Shown: positions 25,424 through 34,620, counted from the stretch's first letter. The stretch is 64,000 nt of DNA from Thiomonas arsenitoxydans (GCF_000253115.1 NC_014145.1:3283501-3347500), one strand, 5' to 3'. Numbers and translations: made by a program. Notes: a model not told the origin generated them from the sequence alone.

Positions 25424-26974
25424 ATGGCCGCGAAGCATACCGACTATCTGCAGCGTATTTTGAACGCACGGGTGTATGACGTGGCGATTGAATCGGCGCT
25501 GGAGCCTGCGCGCAATCTGTCGCGCCGCCTGCATAACAAGGTGCTGCTCAAGCGCGAGGACACGCAGCCGGTGTTCAGCTTCAAGCTGCGCGGGGCGTAC
25601 AACAAGATGTCGCGACTGACCGAGGCCGAGCGCAAGCGCGGCGTGATTTGCGCGTCGGCGGGCAATCACGCGCAGGGCGTGGCGCTGTCGGCGCACCGGC
25701 TGGGTTGCCGCGCGGTGATCGTGATGCCCGCCACCACGCCGAAGGTGAAAATCGACGCGGTGCGCGCTTTTGGCGGCGCCAGCGTGGACGTGGTGCTGCA
25801 GGGCGACAGCTATAGCGACGCTTACGCCCACGCGCTCACGCTGCAAAACCAACAAGGGCTGACTTTCGTCCACCCCTTCGACGACCCGGACGTGATCGCG
25901 GGCCAGGGCACCATCGGCATGGAAATTCTGCGCCAGCACCAGGCGCCGATTCATGCGGTGTTTTGCGCCATCGGCGGCGGCGGGCTGATCTCGGGGGTGG
26001 CCGCTTACATCAAGGCGGTGCGGCCGGAGATCAAGGTGATCGGGGTGCAGACGGTCGATTCCGACGCCATGCTGCGCAGCGTGCAGGCGGGCCGTCGGGT
26101 CACGCTGTCTGAAGTGGGGCTGTTTTGCGACGGCACTGCGGTGAAGCAGGTCGGGCGCGAGACCTTCCGCCTGGTGCGCGATCTGGTGGACGACTTCGTG
26201 GTGGTCGATACCGACGCGGTGAGCGCCGCAATCAAGGACGTGTTCGAAGACACTCGCAGCGTGCTGGAACCCTCTGGCGCGATGTCGGTCGCGGCCGTCA
26301 AGGCCTATTGCGCGCGGCACCAGCTCAAGGGCGAGACCCTCGTGGCCGTGACCTGCGGGGCGAACATGAATTTCGACCGCTTGCGCTTTGTCGCCGAGCG
26401 CGCTGAAGTGGGCGAGGCGCGCGAGGCGCTGTTTGCCGTGACCATTCCCGAAAAGCCGGGCAGCTTTCGCCGCCTGTGCCGACTGGTGGGCGCGCGCAAT
26501 GTGACCGAATTCACCTATCGCATCAAGCGGCCGGAAGAAGCGCATGTGTTCGTCGGCCTGACGGTCAACGGCCGCGAGGATGCGCAGAAAATGGCGCAGG
26601 CTTTCGAGCGCGCAGGCTACGGCGTGCTCGACCTGACCGACAACGAACTGGCCAAAGTGCATGTGCGCCACCTCGTCGGCGGCCCCGCGCCGCGTGGCGC
26701 GCAGGGGCAGAGCATGGCGGAAAACGAGCGCCTGCTGCGCTTCGACTTTCCTGAGCGACCCGGCGCGCTGCTGCGCTTTCTCGACGCGCTCAGCCCGGAC
26801 TGGAACATCAGCCTGTTCCACTACCGCAACCAGGGCGGCGACAGCGGCCATGTGCTGGTGGGCATTCAGGTGCCGCCTGCAGATAAAAAGGCGTTCAGCC
26901 AGTTTTTGCAGCAACTCGGCTATCACTACACCGAGGAAACCGACAACCCGGTGACGCGGTTGTTTTTGAATTGA
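25424..26974 (+). CDS. ilvA: threonine ammonia-lyase (deaminase), biosynthetic
   Basis: IlvA converts threonine to 2-oxobutanoate and ammonia, the first step to isoleucine. The 516-residue protein has the PLP lysine in PVFSFKLRGAYNKMSRL, the CASAGNHAQGVALSAHRLG loop and the phosphate-binding FCAIGGGGLISGVAAY. Two C-terminal ACT-like regulatory domains follow (from about residue 335, AVTIPEKPGSFRRLCRLVG, and FDFPERPGALLRFLDAL), so isoleucine feedback inhibition is expected. TAGAAT at 25391-25396 may be the -10. An intrinsic terminator follows. Confidence 0.96.
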   Translation: MAAKHTDYLQRILNARVYDVAIESALEPARNLSRRLHNKVLLKREDTQPVFSFKLRGAYNKMSRLTEAERKRGVICASAGNHAQGVALSAHRLGCRAVIVMPATTPKVKIDAVRAFGGASVDVVLQGDSYSDAYAHALTLQNQQGLTFVHPFDDPDVIAGQGTIGMEILRQHQAPIHAVFCAIGGGGLISGVAAYIKAVRPEIKVIGVQTVDSDAMLRSVQAGRRVTLSEVGLFCDGTAVKQVGRETFRLVRDLVDDFVVVDTDAVSAAIKDVFEDTRSVLEPSGAMSVAAVKAYCARHQLKGETLVAVTCGANMNFDRLRFVAERAEVGEAREALFAVTIPEKPGSFRRLCRLVGARNVTEFTYRIKRPEEAHVFVGLTVNGREDAQKMAQAFERAGYGVLDLTDNELAKVHVRHLVGGPAPRGAQGQSMAENERLLRFDFPERPGALLRFLDALSPDWNISLFHYRNQGGDSGHVLVGIQVPPADKKAFSQFLQQLGYHYTEETDNPVTRLFLN

Positions 26975-26980
26975 AAAATT

Positions 26981-27011
26981 CCCGCCTGTGCAAATCGCTC
27001 AGGCGGGAGTT
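26981..27011 (+). terminator. intrinsic terminator of ilvA
   Basis: CCCGCCTG (26981-26988) pairs with CAGGCGGG (27000-27007), followed by AGTTT. An A-run (26974-26978) precedes the stem, so it may also act on the converging phytase-like gene. Confidence 0.75.
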
Positions 27012-27028
27012 TCATGGTTTAGCCGCGC

Positions 27029-29071
27029 TCAAGAGGCGTAGTCGAGCACCGGCTTGGGCAGTTTGATGAGGAACAGGCGCGAAGGCGTCTCCCACGGTTT
27101 GCCGCGGATGATGCGATAGGTGTAAGCGCCCGGAGCGGTGCACTTGCCCGTACCCGCCAGGATCTGGCCGCTGGCGTCCATTTCGCAATCGTCACCTTTG
27201 AGGATTTCGCCATTCGGGCCGACGATTTCCGCCGCAAGGCCGAAGTCGTTGTCGTTGGCCACAGCAATCGTCTGCGCGTCCACCAGGGCCATGCCCTCGG
27301 TCTTGCCGGACACCCAGCCAAAGCCGCTGCCTTCGACCATATCGAACAGCAGGGTCTTTTTCACCGGGATGATGCCGCCGTCGGTCAGCGCCTTGAGCGA
27401 GGGCTGATACTCGGGCTCCTGGCCGTTGATGGTCTTGCCGGTGAGGTCGGTCGCGCCGCTGAGGTCGATGAGGAAGATCATGTTGTGATCTTTGCCATCG
27501 GCTTGCGTGCCGCGCTCGATGATGAGGTAACGGTTGTCGTCGAGCGCCACGAGGTCGCCGATCTTGGCGTCCTTGTTTTTGCTGTAGGGAACGGCCCCGC
27601 TGGCATCGGTGAGGGGATACGCAAACATGCGGGTGCCGCCGCCCGGCTGAATTTGCACCAGGCGAGTGAACACCGCTTTGGTGGTTTTCTGCGTTTTGCC
27701 TTTGCTGTCTTTGGCGTCATCCATCTTGAGAATGCTCTGCACGCCGGCCAGCAGATTGCCGTTGGGTGCAAGGGCAATGGCTTCGATGCCGCGGTTGGGC
27801 TGGCGATACTTGACGATGTCGGGCAGGCCGCTGCCGGGCGCCAGTTTGGTCTCGATCCGGCCGCTGGCGGCGTTCACCTTGAACACGAAGGGGCCGTACT
27901 CGTCGGTCATCCACAGCGACTTGCCATCGGGCGTGGCCACCACGGCTTCGGGATCGATGCCGTGCACGTCAAATGCGATGCCGCCCTGCGCGTTTTTGAG
28001 AATCTGCAGGGTGTCGCTGACCGGCGTTTCACCCGTCGATCCGACCGTGCCCGGAGGAATGGGGCGGCCGCTCATCGCAGCGCCGTCGAGGTCCTTGAGC
28101 GGGGTGGTGCTTTCCAGCGTGGCGCGACGGTTGCCCTTGCCGGTGCCCACAGTCACCACGCCAAACTCGGGATTGAATGCGGGCGCGGGAAACGACTTGG
28201 TCGCGGTGGTGCTGCCGTCGGCGTTTCGCAGGTCTGGCGAATCTCCGTTAGGGCCGCGATCCGTCATCGCCCAGAACTGCACATTGCCCTGCTTGTCCAC
28301 GCCCTTGAGAGCCAAACCCGAGCCCAGGCTGATGGGGAAGCCTTTGGGGAACTCGGCCTTGATGTAGTTCTGATTGCCGGGATAGGGCACGTTGAACCGG
28401 CTCTGGCTGCCGATGGCGTACTTGCTCACGCTGAGCTGGGCGCCCTGCGCCGCGCCCGCGCCCTGGTAGGTGAAGGTGCTGGTGACGGTGCGGCCAATCA
28501 GCGAGAGCGAGTCTTCGAGGTGCGCCTTGGCGTAGCGCGGATCGGTGAGGTTGAGCTTGAGATCGGCGAGCTGCTGCTGGAACAGAGCGACCAGTTGGGT
28601 GCGGTCGGACAGATCGCACTTGATGTTGGCAAAACGCTGGCGCACCACATCGCGAATGACGATGCCGTTGTTCGGGTCGCCGTCGTCATCGAGCGCCTGC
28701 AGCAGTTGCGCGGTGTTCTGGGTGCGGGGGGCGTCTTCGCCCTGTCCATCGAGATCGGCCAGCGCCACCACATCGGCGCCCTTGGCGCGACCCAGCAAGA
28801 CGCCGCCGAGCTTGAAGGTGACGGTCTCGCCGGATTTGTAGAGGAACTGCCCCGCCGCGTTGGTCTGGCGCGGGGTGGCATCGCTATCGGTGGTGTAGTC
28901 CACCCCGGCCACGGCGGAGTCGAGAAAGACCCCGGTTTGGACTGCAGCCTGGTGCACTGCAGCCAGCTGGTCAGGCGGGTTGGACGCGGTGGTGGTGCCC
29001 CCGCCGCCGCAGGCTGACAAAGTGAGTGCCGCAGCAACCGCCAGGGCTAAAGCAGATTTGGGAAATTGCAT
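27029..29071 (-). CDS. phytase-like esterase-family lipoprotein
   Basis: The 680-residue protein has a lipoprotein signal (LTLSACGGGG lipobox), an N-terminal domain of about 200 residues, and then a phytase-like (PF13449 type) beta-propeller region with MTDRGPNGDSPDLRN, IDPEAVVATPDGKSLWMTDEYGPFVFKVN, NRGIEAIALAPNGNLLA and EGMALVDAQTIAVANDNDFGL. Family members are annotated as esterase-like; some hydrolyse phosphate esters, but substrates are mostly unknown. It should be anchored in a membrane facing the periplasm or outside. It stands alone. No convincing Pho box was found upstream. Confidence 0.82.
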   Translation of the reverse strand: MQFPKSALALAVAAALTLSACGGGGTTTASNPPDQLAAVHQAAVQTGVFLDSAVAGVDYTTDSDATPRQTNAAGQFLYKSGETVTFKLGGVLLGRAKGADVVALADLDGQGEDAPRTQNTAQLLQALDDDGDPNNGIVIRDVVRQRFANIKCDLSDRTQLVALFQQQLADLKLNLTDPRYAKAHLEDSLSLIGRTVTSTFTYQGAGAAQGAQLSVSKYAIGSQSRFNVPYPGNQNYIKAEFPKGFPISLGSGLALKGVDKQGNVQFWAMTDRGPNGDSPDLRNADGSTTATKSFPAPAFNPEFGVVTVGTGKGNRRATLESTTPLKDLDGAAMSGRPIPPGTVGSTGETPVSDTLQILKNAQGGIAFDVHGIDPEAVVATPDGKSLWMTDEYGPFVFKVNAASGRIETKLAPGSGLPDIVKYRQPNRGIEAIALAPNGNLLAGVQSILKMDDAKDSKGKTQKTTKAVFTRLVQIQPGGGTRMFAYPLTDASGAVPYSKNKDAKIGDLVALDDNRYLIIERGTQADGKDHNMIFLIDLSGATDLTGKTINGQEPEYQPSLKALTDGGIIPVKKTLLFDMVEGSGFGWVSGKTEGMALVDAQTIAVANDNDFGLAAEIVGPNGEILKGDDCEMDASGQILAGTGKCTAPGAYTYRIIRGKPWETPSRLFLIKLPKPVLDYAS

Positions 29072-29152
29072 TGCTCGACTCGCTCAAAAGAGAAAGTCGA
29101 GACCATAAGTTGCAAATGTGACATTCTGTTTAATGTGCGATCCGTTCCGCCC

Positions 29153-29779
29153 TCAGCGCGGGAACAGCACCTTGTGCTCGCCGTACTCCGAAGGAAATCC
29201 ACGCAGCACGGCCTGCGCCAGCGGCAGGGCCACCGAGGCCAGACCGCGTTCGTAACCGCCGGTGCTGGCGTGCGACTGCCAGATGAGAGCGCCGGTGGCG
29301 GTATCGCGGATTTCGAGCGAGAAACTGCGTTCGTAATAGTTGGGAGGCGGCATCCAGCCGAACATACCGCCTCCCCAGCCCCCCCAGCCTCCGGGAAAAT
29401 ACACCGCGCCGTTGGGCAGCAACACGGGCGGGGGCCAGACCGAGGGGCCGTAGGTGGCTTCGAGATCGAGACGCACGGTGTAGGCGTAGCGCGCGGTATA
29501 GGGCGCCGGTGTGCCCAGCAAGGGCACCATGCCGGCCTGGGTCATGGCGTCGAGCACGGCGGTCTGCAGGGTGTAGGCATCGGCGCTGTCGGCATTGCCG
29601 GGCGCGGCCTGCACCTGCACCTTGGCGCCCACCAGCGCTTGCGGCGCGGGGTTGGGGGTGACAACGGTGGCGCGCAAATCTGTCAGGCTAGCGCAGCCGC
29701 CAAGCAGCAGCGCGGGCACCAGCAACAGGCCGATGCGGGCGGAATGCCAAAGGCGGGTTAGGCTGTTAGGTGAGCGCAT
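29153..29779 (-). CDS. uncharacterised lipoprotein, possibly DUF4136-like
   Basis: The 208-residue protein has a clear lipoprotein signal peptide (LLLVPALLLGGCASLTDLRATV). The mature part has a Tyr/Arg/Leu-rich beta-sheet region (YTARYAYTVRLDLEATYGPS), a Gly/Trp/Pro-rich loop (FPGGWGGWGGGMFGW), and YYERSFSLEIRDTATGALIWQSHA, which resembles DUF4136-type outer membrane lipoproteins. It follows ttcA by 18 bases with a good AGGAGA site, so it is the last gene of the folM-folB-ttcA operon. The function is unknown. Confidence 0.7.
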   Translation of the reverse strand: MRSPNSLTRLWHSARIGLLLVPALLLGGCASLTDLRATVVTPNPAPQALVGAKVQVQAAPGNADSADAYTLQTAVLDAMTQAGMVPLLGTPAPYTARYAYTVRLDLEATYGPSVWPPPVLLPNGAVYFPGGWGGWGGGMFGWMPPPNYYERSFSLEIRDTATGALIWQSHASTGGYERGLASVALPLAQAVLRGFPSEYGEHKVLFPR

Positions 29780-29797
29780 GGCCTGTTCTCCTCTACT

Positions 29798-30802
29798 TCA
29801 AAACCATTGGACGGATTGTGCGCGCGGGAGTTCGCCTGCGCCGCTGCAAGGTTCCGCATCAAAGGCGATGTCGCCCATCGGGTCGGGCAGCCCGGTGGCG
29901 CGCAAGCTCGCGAAGTCGAACAGGCTGCGGTCGGCCAGATGCGAAGGCACTACCTGTGTGAGCGCGTTGAACATGGTCTGCGCGCGGCCCGGCGTCTCGC
30001 GCTCCCATTGACGCAGCATCGCCTTGACCTGTTTGCGCTGCGCATTCTCCTGGCTGCCGCACAGAGTGCAGGGAATGAGCGGAAAGGCGCGCAACTCGGC
30101 CCAGCGCTCCAGGTCGGTTTCCTCCACATAGGCCAGCGGGCGGATGACCACGTGTTTGCCGTCGTCACTCACCAGCTTGGGCGGCATGCCCTTGAGCTTG
30201 CCGCCGAAGAACAGATTGAGGAAAAAGGTTTCGAGAATGTCGTCCCGGTGGTGGCCGAGCGCGATCTTGGTCGCCCCCAGCTCGCCCGCCACGCGGTAGA
30301 GAATGCCGCGCCGCAGCCGCGAGCACAGTCCGCAGGTGGTCTTGCCCTCGGGGATGATGGACTTGACGATGGAATAGGTGTCCTGCTCCTCGATGTGAAA
30401 GGGCACGCCGCGGCTCTTGAGATAGTCGGGCAGCACCTCTTGCGGGAAGCCGGGCTGCTTCTGGTCGAGGTTGACGGCCACCAGATCGAAGTCGATCGGC
30501 GCGCGTTCGCGCAGGCTCAGCAGAATGTCGAGCAGGGCATAGCTGTCTTTGCCGCCGGACATGCAGACCATCACCTTGTCGCCCTGCTCGATCATGTTGA
30601 AGTCCACCACCGCCTGGCCGATGAGGCGGTGCAGGCGCTTGGAGAGCTTGTTGTTCTCGAACAAGGCCTTGTGGGCGGCACGATAAGTGGCAGCGGCCTG
30701 CGGCGACTCGGCTGAGGTGTCAGACGAGACTCCCCTCCTCGCTTCGCTCGACTCCCGGTGGGAGTTGAACGCTCCTTCGGAACGGCCGTGCGGCGCGCTC
30801 AT
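29798..30802 (-). CDS. ttcA: tRNA 2-thiocytidine biosynthesis protein TtcA, with extended N-terminus
   Basis: TtcA thiolates cytidine 32 of certain tRNAs using ATP and a 4Fe-4S cluster. The 334-residue protein has the PP-loop [17 protein letters not shown] and the two cluster motifs [10 protein letters not shown] and [17 protein letters not shown] 30802 is fixed by its ATGA overlap with the folB stop. Compared with E. coli TtcA the first 30 residues are extra. The DNA encoding them contains a palindromic GC-rich repeat (around 30725-30770), so the extension probably arose by repeat insertion near the start codon. Confidence 0.94.
   Translation of the reverse strand: MSAPHGRSEGAFNSHRESSEARRGVSSDTSAESPQAAATYRAAHKALFENNKLSKRLHRLIGQAVVDFNMIEQGDKVMVCMSGGKDSYALLDILLSLRERAPIDFDLVAVNLDQKQPGFPQEVLPDYLKSRGVPFHIEEQDTYSIVKSIIPEGKTTCGLCSRLRRGILYRVAGELGATKIALGHHRDDILETFFLNLFFGGKLKGMPPKLVSDDGKHVVIRPLAYVEETDLERWAELRAFPLIPCTLCGSQENAQRKQVKAMLRQWERETPGRAQTMFNALTQVVPSHLADRSLFDFASLRATGLPDPMGDIAFDAEPCSGAGELPRAQSVQWF
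30725..30770. repeat. palindromic repeat coding for the TtcA N-terminal extension
   Basis: ACTCCC (30751-30756) pairs with GGGAGT (30760-30765). Next to it lies CTCGCTTCGCTCGACTCCC, which resembles the CTCGCTTGCGCTCGCTGCCCC unit inside the glycerate kinase gene. The extension it encodes (residues about 8-32) is absent from E. coli TtcA. Confidence 0.45.
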
Positions 30803-31200
30803 GGCTGCAAATCCTTCACATGGAACACTTCCACGCCCACGCTCTCGCAATCGGGATAGACGTCGGGCTTTTCGGTGGACACCCGCACGGCCTTCACCCG
30901 CGGATGTTCGAGCATGATGCGCGCCACGTCGTCGCACAGGGTTTCCTGCAGATGGATGTGGCCGCGCGCGATACGCGCCGCGATCACGCTGCGCATGAAG
31001 TCGTAATCGACCACTTCGTCGAGCTTGTCCTGCTGCGGGGTGGACATGGCCAGCGGAATGAACAGATCGACATTGATGAGCACACGCTGCTCGCCCCGCT
31101 TTTCGAACTCGTGCACACCGATATTGATGTTGACTTCGTAGTTCTGCAAAAACAAGCGGCGGCAAGCGCGCAGGGCGGGATGCGACAGGGCACTGAACAT
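30799..31200 (-). CDS. folB: dihydroneopterin aldolase
   Basis: FolB splits 7,8-dihydroneopterin to 6-hydroxymethyl-dihydropterin in folate synthesis. The 133-residue protein shows [32 protein letters not shown] (the usual start of the fold), [12 protein letters not shown] with the conserved Tyr-Asp, and the [29 protein letters not shown] segment with the pterin-binding Glu. AAGGAA before ATG 31200 sets the start. It lies between the FolM-like gene and ttcA, overlapping the latter. Confidence 0.93.
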   Translation of the reverse strand: MFSALSHPALRACRRLFLQNYEVNINIGVHEFEKRGEQRVLINVDLFIPLAMSTPQQDKLDEVVDYDFMRSVIAARIARGHIHLQETLCDDVARIMLEHPRVKAVRVSTEKPDVYPDCESVGVEVFHVKDLQP

Positions 31201-31216
31201 GGTGAGATTCCTTGAA

Positions 31217-32020
31217 TTAACGGGGCGCCTGATCGCGCGCGGCAAACAGCACGTCGCGCCCGGTGCCCGCGAGATGCTGGCCGCCATCGACCAGCAGGGT
31301 GGCGCCGGTCATGGCGCGGGCCTGCAGCGCGAAATGCACAGCCTGCGCCACGTCTTGCGGCGTGCTGCCGCGCTGCAGCGGGGTGCGGCTGTGCACGCGG
31401 GTGAATTCGTCATCGGTCATCGGGCCGGAAGGCAGCATCAGGCCAGGCGCCACGCCCACCACCCGCAGCACGGGCGCCAGCGCTTGCGCCAGCGCCACGG
31501 TGGCCGCCTGCAGCGCCGCTTTCGACAAGGTGTAGGAGAGATAGTCCGGATCGGGATTGGCGAGCTTCTGATCGAGCAAATTGACCACGCAGCCCTGCGC
31601 GCCGCGCGCGCTCAACTGCGCGTGCAACGCCTGCGCCAGCAGCACCGGGGCGATGGTGTTGACTTGGTAGTGACGCTGCGCCGCTTCCACGCTGAAGTGC
31701 TGCGCGTCGTCGAACTCAAACAGCGCGGCATTGTTCACCACCGCGTCCACCCGGCCCAAGGCTGCGACAGCCTGCGGCAACAGGTCTCGCGCGGCGGCGG
31801 GGTCGAACAGGTCGGCGCCGACGGCTGCGGCTTGCGCCCCCAGCGCCCGCGCCTCGGTGCAAACTGCGTCGGCCGCCGGTTTTGAGCGGTGATAGTGCAC
31901 CGCCACATCCCAGCCTTGCGCGGCCAGATGCAAGGCGATTTCCCGCCCGAGCCGGTGCGCGCCGCCGGTCACCAGCACCTTGGGGCGGGTAACGGGAAGG
32001 GTTGTGGCGTCGGGCGGCAT
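31217..32020 (-). CDS. folM: short-chain dehydrogenase, FolM-like pteridine reductase
   Basis: The 267-residue Rossmann protein has VLVTGGAHRLGREIALHLA, which fits the TGxxxRxG NADPH motif of pteridine reductases rather than the usual TGxxxGxG. It also has VVNNAALFEF, and YTLSK as the catalytic Tyr-x3-Lys. FolM reduces dihydromonapterin or dihydrofolate with NADPH. Its position directly before folB supports a pterin role. Its start codon is only 18 bases from the divergent methyltransferase gene. Another SDR specificity cannot be excluded. Confidence 0.8.
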   Translation of the reverse strand: MPPDATTLPVTRPKVLVTGGAHRLGREIALHLAAQGWDVAVHYHRSKPAADAVCTEARALGAQAAAVGADLFDPAAARDLLPQAVAALGRVDAVVNNAALFEFDDAQHFSVEAAQRHYQVNTIAPVLLAQALHAQLSARGAQGCVVNLLDQKLANPDPDYLSYTLSKAALQAATVALAQALAPVLRVVGVAPGLMLPSGPMTDDEFTRVHSRTPLQRGSTPQDVAQAVHFALQARAMTGATLLVDGGQHLAGTGRDVLFAARDQAPR

Positions 32021-32026
32021 GCTTTC

Positions 32027-32038
32027 TAGAATGTCTTG
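32027..32038 (+). promoter_or_regulatory. -10 box in the 18-bp divergent spacer, leaderless methyltransferase mRNA
   Basis: TAGAAT (32027-32032) is followed by six bases and ATG 32039. The eight-base palindrome TTCTAGAA at its centre could also serve the divergent folM gene. Confidence 0.5.
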
Positions 32039-33271
32039 ATGAACGAACAGTCGGCAAGTCTACCGGCGCCCGCCCCGATGGCGCTGGAGCGCAGCGCGCA
32101 ACTCCTGGCGCAAATCAGGGCTGCTCTGCATGCGGGCGGGGGCTGGTTGCCGTTCGATGCCTATATGCAACAGGCGCTCTACGCACCCGGCCTGGGGTAC
32201 TACACCGGGCAGGCCGGGCAGTTTGGCGACTTCGGCAGCGACAGCGACTTTGTCACCGCGCCCGAACTGTCCCCGCTGTTCGGCCGCACCCTGGCCGCTC
32301 AGGTGGCGCAGGTGCTGCAGCAGGGCGATCTGCACACCGTGGTGGAATTCGGCGCGGGCTCGGGCCGGCTCGCCGCGCAGATACTGGGCGAACTCGATCA
32401 TCTGGGCTGCGCGCCGCGGCACTACGCCATTGTCGAAGTCTCCGGCGCGCTCAAGCACCGGCAGATGCAAACGCTGCGCAGCGCCGTGCCCCATCTGTTC
32501 GACCGCGTGCAGTGGTGGACGGCCTTGCCCGAGACGTTCGAGGCCGTGGCCATCAGCAACGAAGTGCTCGATGCCATGCCCGTGAAACTACTGCACAGAC
32601 ACGAAGGCGGCTGGATGGAACGCGGCGTGGCGCAAGAGGGCGACGATCTGGTCTTTGCCGACCGCGCCACCGCCCTGCTGCCCCCCGCCCCCGAAGCGCA
32701 CGCCCTGCCCATCGGCACCGTGACCGAAATCCACCCGCAGGCCCTGGCCTTCGTGCGTACCCTGGCCGACCGGCTTGCGCGCGGCGCGGCGCTGTTCATC
32801 GACTACGGCTTTCCGCAGCGCGAGTACTACCACCCGCAGCGCCACATGGGCACGCTGCAGGCGCACTACCGCCACCGCGTGCTCGACGATGTGCTGCTGT
32901 GGCCGGGGCTGGCCGACATCACCGCGCATGTGGATTTCACCGCCATCGCGCTGGCCGCACAAGACGCCGGGCTCGATGTTCTGGGCTACACCAGCCAGGC
33001 CAGTTTTTTGATGAACTGCGGCCTGCTCGATCTCGTCGCCGCCGAACTGGCCGCCGGGCCGCCGCCGGTCGCTCCGAGCAGCGCCGCCGCCCTATGCGCG
33101 GCCACAACCGCGCCCGGCGGCTCGCACTACCTGCGGCAGACCGCCGCCGTCAACAAACTGTTGAACGAGAGCGAAATGGGCGAACTGTTCAAAGTCATCG
33201 CCCTGGGCCGCGGGGTGGACGCGCACGCCCTGCGCGGCTTCGCGCGCGGCGACCGCACCCATACGCTGTAG
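32039..33271 (+). CDS. SAM-dependent methyltransferase, MidA/NDUFAF7-like (PF02636)
   Basis: The 410-residue protein belongs to the family whose mitochondrial member NDUFAF7 methylates an arginine of complex I. It shows LPFDAYMQQALYAPGLGYYTGQ, FGDFGSDSDFVTAPELSPLFGR, VVEFGAGSGRLAAQIL (SAM-binding), AISNEVLDAMPV and FIDYGFPQREYYHPQR. Bacterial members are widespread but their substrate is not settled. The ATG at 32039 is used rather than the TTG just before it, in agreement with the -10 box six bases upstream. A DUF2905 gene follows after eight bases. Confidence 0.85.
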   Translation: MNEQSASLPAPAPMALERSAQLLAQIRAALHAGGGWLPFDAYMQQALYAPGLGYYTGQAGQFGDFGSDSDFVTAPELSPLFGRTLAAQVAQVLQQGDLHTVVEFGAGSGRLAAQILGELDHLGCAPRHYAIVEVSGALKHRQMQTLRSAVPHLFDRVQWWTALPETFEAVAISNEVLDAMPVKLLHRHEGGWMERGVAQEGDDLVFADRATALLPPAPEAHALPIGTVTEIHPQALAFVRTLADRLARGAALFIDYGFPQREYYHPQRHMGTLQAHYRHRVLDDVLLWPGLADITAHVDFTAIALAAQDAGLDVLGYTSQASFLMNCGLLDLVAAELAAGPPPVAPSSAAALCAATTAPGGSHYLRQTAAVNKLLNESEMGELFKVIALGRGVDAHALRGFARGDRTHTL

Positions 33272-33279
33272 AGCCGACC

Positions 33280-33471
33280 ATGCGCTGGCTGATCGTTTTC
33301 ATTCTCGCGTCCATCGTGTTTTCGGCGCTGCTGCCGCATCTGCGCCGCTTTGGCATCGGCCGCATGCCGCTGGACTTCACCGTCAAACTGTTCGGCCGGG
33401 AATGGCTATTTCCCTTCGGCTCAAGCATCCTGCTGTCTTTCCTCGCCTACGTCATCGCGCGACTGGTGTAG
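33280..33471 (+). CDS. DUF2905 small membrane protein
   Basis: The 63-residue protein has two hydrophobic helices (WLIVFILASIVFSALLPHL and FPFGSSILLSFLAYVIARLV) separated by GIGRMPLDFTVKLFGREWLF, the DUF2905 core. The start lies eight bases after the methyltransferase stop, so both are probably co-transcribed. The function of this family is unknown. Confidence 0.85.
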   Translation: MRWLIVFILASIVFSALLPHLRRFGIGRMPLDFTVKLFGREWLFPFGSSILLSFLAYVIARLV

Positions 33472-33579
33472 AGGCAGCGAAAAGCGCAACTGCATTCAAG
33501 ACGCCTTGTGCGTGATTGAGTACGGTTTCCCACTGACGGAAGCTGCAAGCCTTGCAGCCCGATTCGTGCGGAGACTCTT

Positions 33580-33990
33580 TTGAAAAAATGCGTGTTGATC
33601 ATCGACGGCAGCTTGCCCGTCGGTTTGGTGGCGAACACCGCCGCCGTTCTTGCCATGAGCCTCGGTCGGCTCCACCCCGAGCTGATCGGTGCGGACTTGC
33701 CCGATCAAGACGGTCAGATTCATCCGGGCATCACCACCATCGTCCTGCCCGTTCTCAAAAGCCAACCGGAGCAAATGGCGAACATTGCCCGACGCGCACG
33801 AGAACTGCCCAGTGGCGAGGTTCTGGTGATCGACTTCACCTCCTTGGCCCAGCAGGCGAAAACCTACGGCGATTACCAATCAGCCTTATCCGCAACGCAG
33901 GCAACCGCGTTGCGCTACATGGGCCTGTGCCTGTTTGGCGAAGCAGCACACATCAAGTCGTTGACCGGCAGTCTGCCCCTTCTGCGGTGA
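33580..33990 (+). CDS. DUF2000 family protein
   Basis: The 136-residue protein (start KKCVLIIDGSLPVGLVANTAAVLAMSLG) fits the DUF2000 family, which has a peptidyl-tRNA hydrolase-like fold but no known activity. The start is TTG 33580: GGAG at 33570-33573 lies six bases before it, and the nearby ATG is out of frame. The gene is followed after three bases by a LysE-family exporter and then a convergent AraC regulator. The three probably form one functional group in which the exporter is broken. Confidence 0.75.
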   Translation: MKKCVLIIDGSLPVGLVANTAAVLAMSLGRLHPELIGADLPDQDGQIHPGITTIVLPVLKSQPEQMANIARRARELPSGEVLVIDFTSLAQQAKTYGDYQSALSATQATALRYMGLCLFGEAAHIKSLTGSLPLLR

Positions 33991-33993
33991 GCC

Positions 33994-34620
33994 ATGTTGA
34001 ACACGCCTGATCTGATTGCTCTGGTTCGAGAACTCGCGTTGCCTTTGGCGGGTTTCGCCGTGGTGACTTCGGCATCTCCCGGCCCGGTCAATGTCATTGC
34101 CGCCACATCCGGAGCGAATTTCGGCTGGCTGCGCACCTTGCCGCATGTTTTCGGAGCCACGTCGGGCTTCACTTCTCTGATTCTTGCGATGGGGTTTGGC
34201 TTGGACTCCGTCCTGCGTCACACCGCTTGGCTGCACATGGCGTTGAAAGTGCTCTGGGCGACCTTTCTCACCTACATCGCCATCAAGCTATTTATGGCAC
34301 GGGCAGACGCTACGGCCAGCGCACGATTACGAAAAGCCCCTTCGGCAAGACAGGGACTGCTGGCGCAATGGACAAACCCGAAAGCCTGGATTGTTGCGGC
34401 CACTGGCATCGCAACCTATACACGCACAGGCGATGCCTAAATCCCAAGCGTCCTGCTGCAGGGCATCATCTTCACGTTGATCTGCTTTCCATCCATCGGC
34501 GCATGGGCGCTCTTCGGGCACGCAGCGAAACACCTGCTTGCCTCACCCAAGGCGATTCATCATTTCAACGTCGGCATGGCTGTCTTGCTGCTGATCTCCA
34601 TCGTTGGCGTGTTCTTTTGA
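33994..34620 (+). pseudogene. LysE-family amino acid exporter with an in-frame stop
   Basis: Codons 1-148 encode the LysE start (LAGFAVVTSASPGPVNVIAATSGANFG, then GLLAQWTNPKAWIVAATGIATYTRTGDA) and end at TAA 34438-34440. The same frame goes on without a shift for 59 more codons with the expected C-terminal helices (GIIFTLICFPSIGAWALFGH and GMAVLLLISIVGVFF) to TGA 34620. A single nonsense change in a 208-codon gene explains this best. The first piece alone lacks the last membrane helices and is unlikely to work. The last 78 bases overlap the araC-type gene on the other strand. Confidence 0.85.

Noticed and set aside
29072..29152. Pho box upstream of the phytase-like gene
   Set aside because: Only one TGTCAC-like half is visible and the required second repeat at 11-base spacing is missing.
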